Below are positions 58,339 to 64,000 of a stretch of DNA of 64,000 nucleotides, piece after piece. A model generated the notes under the pieces. It was given only the letters and a program-made list of their open reading frames with translations, was not told the DNA's origin and ran no database searches. Both the position numbers and the translations under genes were made by a program. How positions within the stretch are numbered: the first letter of the stretch is position 1; each line of letters begins with the position of its first letter. The DNA is from Methanospirillum lacunae (GTDB taxonomy: Archaea; Halobacteriota; Methanomicrobia; Methanomicrobiales; Methanospirillaceae). The DNA is taken from NCBI RefSeq assembly GCF_003173355.1, contig NZ_QGMY01000001.1, forward strand, positions 1 through 64,000. The letters run 5' to 3'.

Positions 58339-59114
58339 ATGATAATTCTTCCATATGCCGGTCGTGTGATGATGACACCGGTAAGTACTTAATTCATTTT
58401 AATTTTTCATCATAGTCATATCATCTACGGTTGCTGCCATCCGGTAGATACTCATGTGTTGAATACAAGCGTTGAGGGAGAAACACAAGACTGATTAAAA
58501 TCATATGCTGATGAACCGACACTCCCTGATGATCAAATCACCTCATATTACGAGATCTGGATCTCTTTTTTTGATGCTCTAAACCAGTGAGATCGGGTTA
58601 TCAGAGAACAGTTCAGGGGTTACCGGAGAATTGCTTCAGATAATATTCTTGAGCATGAGATCAGGCAGAAAATTTTTCAGATTGTCTGTGATAATCCAGG
58701 GATAAGTTTTTCAAAGCTTGGGCAACATTTAAAAGTCAATGAGAGTACTCTTCGATATCATATCGCCAGAATAGAAAAAAACGATGCATTACTGCATATG
58801 AATCGGGAAAATCACATCATTTTTTTGAGAGTCACCATGCGTATTCCATAGAAGATAAGGAATTGTACTCCCGTTATTCGTCAGGACTTTCAGGGAGAAT
58901 TTTTCACCAGGTCAGTGAATGCCCCGGGATTACACGAAGAGAACTTGCAGACAAGCTCGGAGTGACAAGTCCTACTGTAACCCGGGCTGTTCGAAATATA
59001 TATAAAGAAAATTTTATCATTCTGGTCAGGAAAAGAAAATGTATACCGCATTTCCTTTCACATAGTGAATGCAACATGGGGAGAGATAATCCCTGTTTAA
59101 TTAAAGACAATTAA
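58339..59114 (+). pseudogene. Degraded two-winged-helix transcriptional regulator
   Basis: From ATG 58339, behind GTGAGGA, one frame runs through three stops (TAA 58390, TGA 58492, TGA 58588) and still encodes a plausible helix-turn-helix (HEIRQKIFQIVCDNPGISFSK). A frameshift at a T7 run (58820-58826) then moves translation to the next frame, where a second winged helix (ITRRELADKLGVTSPTVTRA) runs to 59114. Restoring one T joins both parts as FFESHHAY. The layout fits a common methanogen regulator family with two winged helices. Confidence 0.75.
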
Positions 59115-59170
59115 TCTAGTTTTTTTTGAAAAGAAGATGTTTCATTCAATTATGGGACAATTATTGATGA

Positions 59171-59271
59171 ACTCCGAATGACTCCCGATAAGACGGAGTC
59201 GTTATCCCATCACCAATAAATTTTATATATTATTAAACACTAACTTAAAGTATACATAGGAGGGATTACCT
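59171..59271 (+). promoter_or_regulatory. Hsp20 promoter, upstream palindrome and ribosome site
   Basis: TTTATATA (59222-59229) is the probable box A. AGGAGGGATT (59258-59267) is an unusually strong Shine-Dalgarno site, about five bases before the ATG. Upstream, GACTCC/GGAGTC (59180-59200) and ACTCCG/CGGAGT (59171-59199) form alternative stems that cannot both pair, perhaps an operator for a heat-shock regulator. Confidence 0.5.
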
Positions 59272-59805
59272 ATGAGCCTATTCAAAAAAGAAAAAGGAAC
59301 AGAAATTACTCCCTCAAGACCTGGATCTGCGATATCCATGAGGGATCGAAGAATCGACTTCGTTGATGATTTTGACTCTATCTTCAATGATTTTCGTCAG
59401 TCATTTGATAATTTAATGAAACCATATTTCCCGGTTGAGTTCTTTCCCCGTGAGATGATGGATTTCCATCCGGTGAAATTTGCCCCATTAGATCTTGTCG
59501 ATGAAGGAGACCATTATAGAGTTCAGGTTGAACTTCCGGGAATGTCTAAAGAAGATGTTGAAGTAAATATTACTGCAAACAGGCTTCAAATTCAAGCACA
59601 AAAGGAATCTTCAACAGAAAATTCAGATACAAATTACCTCCATCGTGAAAGATATTCTTCTGTGTGGAGGCGAGAAGTCAGTTTCCCTGAGGAAGTGTGC
59701 CCGGACAAAAGTCAGGGAACTATGAAAGATGGCGTATTGGAGTTAAACATCCTAAAAAAGGAGCCAAAAACCAAAGATCAATCATATTCCATTAAGATAA
59801 ATTAA
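59272..59805 (+). CDS. Hsp20/alpha-crystallin small heat shock protein
   Basis: The 177-residue protein has a long N-terminal arm (1-70), then the alpha-crystallin domain: FAPLDLVDEGDHYRVQVELPGMSKEDVEVNI through the closing DGVLELNILKKEP. It prevents aggregation of heat-damaged proteins without ATP. The C-terminal tail is YSIKIN, close to the usual IXI motif. A strong ribosome site precedes it and a hairpin follows. Confidence 0.96.
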   Translation: MSLFKKEKGTEITPSRPGSAISMRDRRIDFVDDFDSIFNDFRQSFDNLMKPYFPVEFFPREMMDFHPVKFAPLDLVDEGDHYRVQVELPGMSKEDVEVNITANRLQIQAQKESSTENSDTNYLHRERYSSVWRREVSFPEEVCPDKSQGTMKDGVLELNILKKEPKTKDQSYSIKIN

Positions 59806-60334
59806 ATCTCAATTTTTCCCCCTTTACCTCACCCTGATCCCGGATTTCCGGGATCTATTATTTAGAATACTGATTTCTGATATTCACAGTATAAGTTCTA
59901 CACCTATTCCGGTTATCGATGTGATCTATACCGGTATCTCATATCTCTCAAGGTTTTTTAGGGTTATTTGTTGCCCAGATATCAAAAAAGTAGGATACCA
60001 GACTGAAGGTAGATCAGTAGTATACCAAATACATCGTTTGTGATATGCTCAGGGTTTACCTTCGTTATCGGTTCATAGACAGCCATTAGTGATCAACCTG
60101 GCAACCATAGGATGATATGATGGATTAAGTCATCCATAGGTATCAATGAAATGATGGGAGATGATGTATTTACATTCCTGACAATTCTTTAACCAATCAT
60201 TCTTGGGTATAATCGGGAGGATATACGAATATTTTTATTTAAAATCAGTTATACATCGTTTTATATCTGACAATACAGTAAACACATTAAGACTGATCAT
60301 CCGAAAAAAGAAGGCCTGGAATAATGACCTAAAT
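59806..60334. other. Long non-coding stretch with one terminator
   Basis: These 529 bases hold the Hsp20 terminator and no supportable gene. A short ORF at 60203-60409 has no ribosome site and runs antisense into the next gene. The rest looks like decayed or AT-rich spacer. Confidence 0.55.
59836..59855. terminator. Perfect hairpin after hsp20
   Basis: GATCCCGG and CCGGGATC pair perfectly around ATTT, 31 bases after the stop codon. A weak TATTATTT follows. Confidence 0.65.
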
Positions 60335-60679
60335 CTATACTGTTATGGAGCTTTCCTTAGATCCGAATATATTACACTGTCCGATTACATCAATGACCGA
60401 ACCTGCTGATGCATTAATAGGATATACGTACGTGAAAACGTCCACTGTTGGCTGTGAGGTATAATTTTCATTGAGTACTTCTTTGCCATCCATAGTAACT
60501 TTTACATTTTTTACATAATGTGTCGTAGAATCTGCAACCGGGTGTGTGAATGTTGCAGAGAGATTTCCTGAAGATTTGTCATATGTCAGGTTCAAATCAC
60601 TGGGAGGATTTGCAGAGACAATTGATACTGTCATCATCAATGCAAGAATGCCCAGAATCAAAAATGTATACTGGTTCAT
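60335..60679 (-). CDS. Small secreted protein with Ig-like/desulfoferrodoxin-like domain
   Basis: The 114-residue protein begins with a signal peptide (MNQYTFLILGILALM to VSA). The mature part DLNLTYDKSSGNLSATFTHPVADSTTHYVKNVKV is a beta-sandwich resembling the Ig-like half of superoxide reductase or desulfoferrodoxin, without the iron site residues that I can recognise. The upstream frame to 60850 is not needed; ATG 60679 gives the signal peptide. Function unknown. Confidence 0.7.
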   Translation of the reverse strand: MNQYTFLILGILALMMTVSIVSANPPSDLNLTYDKSSGNLSATFTHPVADSTTHYVKNVKVTMDGKEVLNENYTSQPTVDVFTYVYPINASAGSVIDVIGQCNIFGSKESSITV

Positions 60680-60984
60680 ACATGAACATTCAGATAATAC
60701 TTTATCTACTTGCTGGTTCATGATCATTAAGTGGCATAAACCTGAAATGTATTGATTTGATGTGAATTCTCGCTCTACAATAAACCGGGTTTGAAAATGA
60801 TAGACAGCAGCTGACGGGGATGAGAAGCTTTTATGTAATGATATTGCCAATCGTTTATTCGCAAAGTTTACCCCAAATAAACAAAGGATACCATTCGTAC
60901 ATATGAATACTCACACGTAGAAAATAGGGATTTCTTTTTTTGTAGACTGTTATCGGGAAAAATCGTGATTTAAAAGGAAAGTAC
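60680..60984. other. Intergenic gap
   Basis: I see no gene in these 305 bases; the two minus-strand secreted-protein genes flank them. The stretch includes an A-rich/T-rich segment near 60930 and a repeated ATGAACCAG at 60671-60679 and 60713-60721 on the minus strand. Confidence 0.5.
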
Positions 60985-61410
60985 TTACTTTTCCCGTTTT
61001 AGAACCTGGTATAATGCAAAGGCATAGTTTGATTCTGCTTTTTTAGTCCCGGTATTGATATAATTAACCATAAGGGTATCCTCATCTGTGATATGTGCGA
61101 TATAGGTTCCTCCACTTGAATCAACAATATATACTATTTTTTCATCAGGACTGATACTACCAGCCACCGGTTCCTGAACCAGTTTTGTGGAGTCATTAAA
61201 ATAGTTCGTTCCTGAAACAAGGTTACCATTCTGAGTGAGAGTCCAATAGTCATCAGTAGCTGAAGAGTTCAAGGATTCTCCTGAATATCTGAAACCTTCA
61301 ATCGTTTGTTGAATCCACTTTCCGGTCAGATTCATGGGAGAATCAGCACAGACTGGCCCAATCCCCAGTACAAGAAATACACCCAGCACAAGAAGTACGT
61401 TCACTTTCAT
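60985..61410 (-). CDS. Small secreted lipocalin-like hypothetical protein
   Basis: The 141-residue protein has a signal peptide cleaved after CADS (residues 20-24). The mature part starts NLTGKWIQQTIEG and continues with repeated short beta strands (YWTLTQNGNLVSGT), as in small lipocalin-like or META-type barrels. I cannot assign a family. It probably works outside the membrane. Confidence 0.7.
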   Translation of the reverse strand: MKVNVLLVLGVFLVLGIGPVCADSPMNLTGKWIQQTIEGFRYSGESLNSSATDDYWTLTQNGNLVSGTNYFNDSTKLVQEPVAGSISPDEKIVYIVDSSGGTYIAHITDEDTLMVNYINTGTKKAESNYAFALYQVLKREK

Positions 61411-61654
61411 ATCAATGGGATTTACCTTCGTTCAGAAAAACTTTATGCAGGTACACAATATTGAGTTTTCTCGAGAGACAGCGGTGAACTTTTTCCTCAT
61501 CAGGACTTTAACAATCGATATACCCTCTCGATGTCAGGTTTACCATGATATCCCAATCAATCAACAGGCTTTCCCGGTTGAATGTTCGGCCGCTAAATCC
61601 TCATATATATCTTAATTATATCATAATGAGAAATTATTGGTACATTTCACAGAT

Positions 61655-62179
61655 ATGAGAACAATAACAATAGTCCAGGCAGATCCCAGGTGGGAAGAGG
61701 AATTTTCAAAGATCAAAGCGATGATATCAGGGCATATCGGAGATCTTATCATCGGGATTGAGCACGTAGGGAGTACTTCAGTTCCCGGTTTGAGAGCAAA
61801 ACCCATTATCGATATTGATGTGGTTATTGAGGATATGACCTGTTTTCCGGCTATAATAGAACGCCTTAATCATGCAGGATTTGATCATGAGGGAAACCTT
61901 GGAATAGAAGGACGGGAAGCATTCAAACGAAGATTTGACGATGGATTCATGCCCTATCACTTGTATGTCTGTCCAACAGATAGCAAAGGATATCGTGAGC
62001 ATATCGCCTTTCGGGATTATCTCCGGTCACATCCTGATGCTTCCAGGGAATATGAAAGAATAAAACAGGGGTTGGCAAGGTTATATCCGCATGATATCGA
62101 CAGGTATCTGAGTGGGAAGAATAATTTCATTAAGGAGATATTGAAGGAAGCGTTGTATGGAAACGAGAAGGACATTTAA
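61655..62179 (+). CDS. GrpB/UPF0157 nucleotidyltransferase-like protein
   Basis: The protein of about 174 residues has EHVGSTSVPGLRAKPIIDIDVVIED, the GrpB signature with the nucleotidyltransferase-type GS and DxD residues. Members are close to antibiotic- and tRNA-nucleotidyl transferases, but no reaction is established. The frame begins at TTG 61637; ATG 61655 fits the family start. It is divergent from the secreted protein gene. Confidence 0.9.
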   Translation: MRTITIVQADPRWEEEFSKIKAMISGHIGDLIIGIEHVGSTSVPGLRAKPIIDIDVVIEDMTCFPAIIERLNHAGFDHEGNLGIEGREAFKRRFDDGFMPYHLYVCPTDSKGYREHIAFRDYLRSHPDASREYERIKQGLARLYPHDIDRYLSGKNNFIKEILKEALYGNEKDI

Positions 62180-62433
62180 ATCGTATTTTGGATAAACAAA
62201 TGAGTTCTTACTATTTATTAATCGAAAAGCAGGTCATTCAACAGGTTTGGATTACTTTGTTTCTTCTCAATAAAATCTAATTTTTTACCTATCCCAAGAA
62301 TTGAAAACAAATTTACTTTTTCATAGCCTTTCATATTCACAACGTAAATTATCAATTAATTATATATATTAATGCCAATCGTTGACATAATAACAATATG
62401 AATTGCTAGGTTTTTTTAACATATTGGTGAGTA
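62180..62433. other. AT-rich gap before the histidine kinase
   Basis: The 254 bases are very AT-rich and hold no gene. A box A-like ATTATATATATT near 62355-62370 is the likely promoter of the kinase gene. Confidence 0.45.
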
Positions 62434-64000
62434 ATGACTATCAGTGTTTATACAATATCGCTGGTTTTTTCAGCTGTAGTGACAAGTCTTATTTCGGTTT
62501 TTATATGGAAATATCGGACCTGCCGGGTTAGTCGTGAATTCGTCCTCCTTCTTGTAGCTGTTAGTTGGTGGTCCGCTACTACTGCGATGGAAACACTTGT
62601 CCAGCCCCTATATCTCAAGTTATTTTTTACAACAATCTGTTATTTAGGAAGTCAGTTTTCTCCGGTTCTCTATCTCCTTTTTGTTTTAAAATTTACTCAA
62701 ACTGACTCGCATCTCAATATCAAATCTCGATATCTACTTTTTGTGATACCGTGTATTTCATTTTTTATGGCTGCAACAAATGGATTCCATCACCTTTTGT
62801 GGTCATCAATTACATTAACCGAATCTGGATTTGCAGGGATATATGTTATTTATACGCATGGTCCATGGTACTGGATCGAATGGCTCTACAGCATCGGTCT
62901 GTTACTGGTAGGGATTGTGGTACTCGTTTTTACTGCCTTTCGTTCTTCTCACTTTTTTACAGTGCAAAGCAGAATTATTCTACTATCCTCACTGATTCCA
63001 ATTGTTGGATGTTTTGGATATGCAGTATTCTTTTCTGAATTAGAGGGCATAGATCCTACTCCCCTGCTCTTTTCATTAACTGGAATCTTTATGGCGATTG
63101 GAATAATAAGATATTCTTTTTTAGATATAGTTCCAATTGCACGAGATCATGTTCTCGAATGTATGGCTGAAGGGGTTCTGATAATTGATAACGATAATAG
63201 AATTATTGATGCTAATCCATCTGCATGGAAATATCTTCAGAGAGCAAAGCCTGCAATTGGATCAAGCATCCAGGATATATTTCCGGAATGGTACGCCAGA
63301 TACAGTGTAGATAAGAGAGAATCAGGCACACTTTCTATTTCCGGAGAAAATAATAATAAATTTTGGCTTTTGTGGTCTATCTCTACTATTAATGATATTG
63401 AAGAATGTTCTATTGGTTCGTGCCTGATAATCAAGGACATTACTCAGCAGTATGAGGCAAACGAAAAAATAAATGCCCAGACATTGCATCTTGAAAACCT
63501 TACACAGGATCTGATTAATGCAAATCGGTCACTTCAACTGATGACAGGTATTACCAGGCATGATATTCTCAATATGATTTCTGTTCAACGAGGGTATATG
63601 GAGATTGCAATGAAGGATAAGACAGTTGAATCATATGCTCATGCAGTCCACATGTCTTATAATGCATCTCTGGAAATACAGGGATTAATTAAATTTACAC
63701 AGGAATATCAGGATATTGGTGCAGTTCAGCCTTCTTGGATGAATCTGGCATTATTAATTCAGGATCAAATTAGATTCTTTAATAATGACAATATTAATCT
63801 GATTACTTTCATTCCTGCTGATATCGAAATTCTTGTTGAACCATTATTTGCCAAAGTATTCTATGTTCTTATTGAAAATTCTTTGAGACACGGCCAGATG
63901 TTGACTGAGATTATGATTTATTGCCGTCGTGAGAATGACCTGATTATTTATTATGAAGATAATGGGGTTGGAATCAGAAATGAAGATAAAGTAAAAATAT
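62434..64000 (+). CDS. Histidine kinase with 7TM sensor and PAS domain (3' end missing)
   Basis: The frame runs from ATG 62434 to the window edge with no stop, at least 522 codons. The first 230 residues have about seven membrane helices, as in the 7TM HisKA_N sensor family. A PAS domain follows (VLECMAEGVLIIDNDNRIIDANPSAWKYL). The dimerisation segment has the phospho-acceptor His in TGITRHDILNM, and the ATP-binding domain shows the N box (IENSLRHG) and G1 box (DNGVGI). GGTGAG is two bases before the ATG. Confidence 0.92.
   Translation, partial: MTISVYTISLVFSAVVTSLISVFIWKYRTCRVSREFVLLLVAVSWWSATTAMETLVQPLYLKLFFTTICYLGSQFSPVLYLLFVLKFTQTDSHLNIKSRYLLFVIPCISFFMAATNGFHHLLWSSITLTESGFAGIYVIYTHGPWYWIEWLYSIGLLLVGIVVLVFTAFRSSHFFTVQSRIILLSSLIPIVGCFGYAVFFSELEGIDPTPLLFSLTGIFMAIGIIRYSFLDIVPIARDHVLECMAEGVLIIDNDNRIIDANPSAWKYLQRAKPAIGSSIQDIFPEWYARYSVDKRESGTLSISGENNNKFWLLWSISTINDIEECSIGSCLIIKDITQQYEANEKINAQTLHLENLTQDLINANRSLQLMTGITRHDILNMISVQRGYMEIAMKDKTVESYAHAVHMSYNASLEIQGLIKFTQEYQDIGAVQPSWMNLALLIQDQIRFFNNDNINLITFIPADIEILVEPLFAKVFYVLIENSLRHGQMLTEIMIYCRRENDLIIYYEDNGVGIRNEDKVKI

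Noticed and set aside
58339-59114. Recoded TGA or programmed -1 frameshift as the explanation for the broken regulator
   Set aside because: A TAA and two TGA codons precede the shift, so decay is simpler; no recoding element is visible.
60203-60409. 68-codon plus-strand ORF
   Set aside because: It has no ribosome site and runs antisense into the better supported secreted protein gene.

Overview
The window comes from a methanogenic archaeon of the order Methanomicrobiales and most resembles Methanospirillum. The evidence is coenzyme F420 biosynthesis (cofC, cofG), F420H2 oxidase (fprA), a coenzyme F390 synthetase-like ligase, archaeal-type PEP carboxylase, an archaeal ATP-dependent DNA ligase, GGTGA/GGAGG-type ribosome sites and AT-rich box A promoters. 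The genus is my recollection of protein styles; no search was run. I see no rRNA, tRNA, IS element or CRISPR array.

Layout. 1-1854: start of a huge secreted beta-helix/PKD surface protein, cut by the window edge. 1957-6369: DNA ligase, metallo-hydrolase, a low-complexity lipoprotein and a SPASM radical SAM enzyme. 6493-20305: housekeeping mixed with signalling, including a receiver, a MOT1-type transporter, a PEBP lipoprotein, a membrane SpoIIE phosphatase, thioesterase, HtpX, ProC, CofC/CofG/PurC, a thioredoxin reductase-like protein, UspA, a secreted cache protein, DUF1805 and a glycosyltransferase. 20325-21614: a lone CARF-HEPN (Csx1/TM1812-like) RNase. 21655-28128: branched-chain amino acid synthesis (ilvC; then LeuA/CimA-ilvB-ilvN). 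28256-36636: a receiver, a roughly 30-repeat TPR protein, a soluble PAS chemoreceptor, CheW and a secreted triple-cache protein. 36679-43562: F420/oxygen/UV stress genes (F390 synthetase-like ligase, UvsE, FprA with a divergent V4R regulator). 43681-47992: PEP carboxylase, then a DUF1616/glycosyltransferase pair. 48146-53829: a tight operon of PP2C phosphatase, Ser/Thr kinase-TPR, zinc ribbon-FHA protein and a QueG-like Fe-S protein. 54026-58179: a tiny cysteine protein, a receptor that ends after its HAMP, and a soluble poly-HAMP chemoreceptor. 58339-59114: a broken winged-helix regulator. 59272-64000: Hsp20, small secreted proteins, a GrpB-family protein and a truncated histidine kinase.

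The main theme is sensory. The window holds two soluble chemoreceptors without membrane sensors, three exported or membrane cache proteins without output domains, CheW, two lone receivers, a histidine kinase, a SpoIIE phosphatase and a eukaryote-like kinase/phosphatase/FHA module. The second theme is F420 chemistry and oxygen defence. The best candidates for undescribed biology are the PP2C-kinase-FHA-Fe-S operon, the orphan CARF-HEPN gene and the apparently split chemoreceptors.
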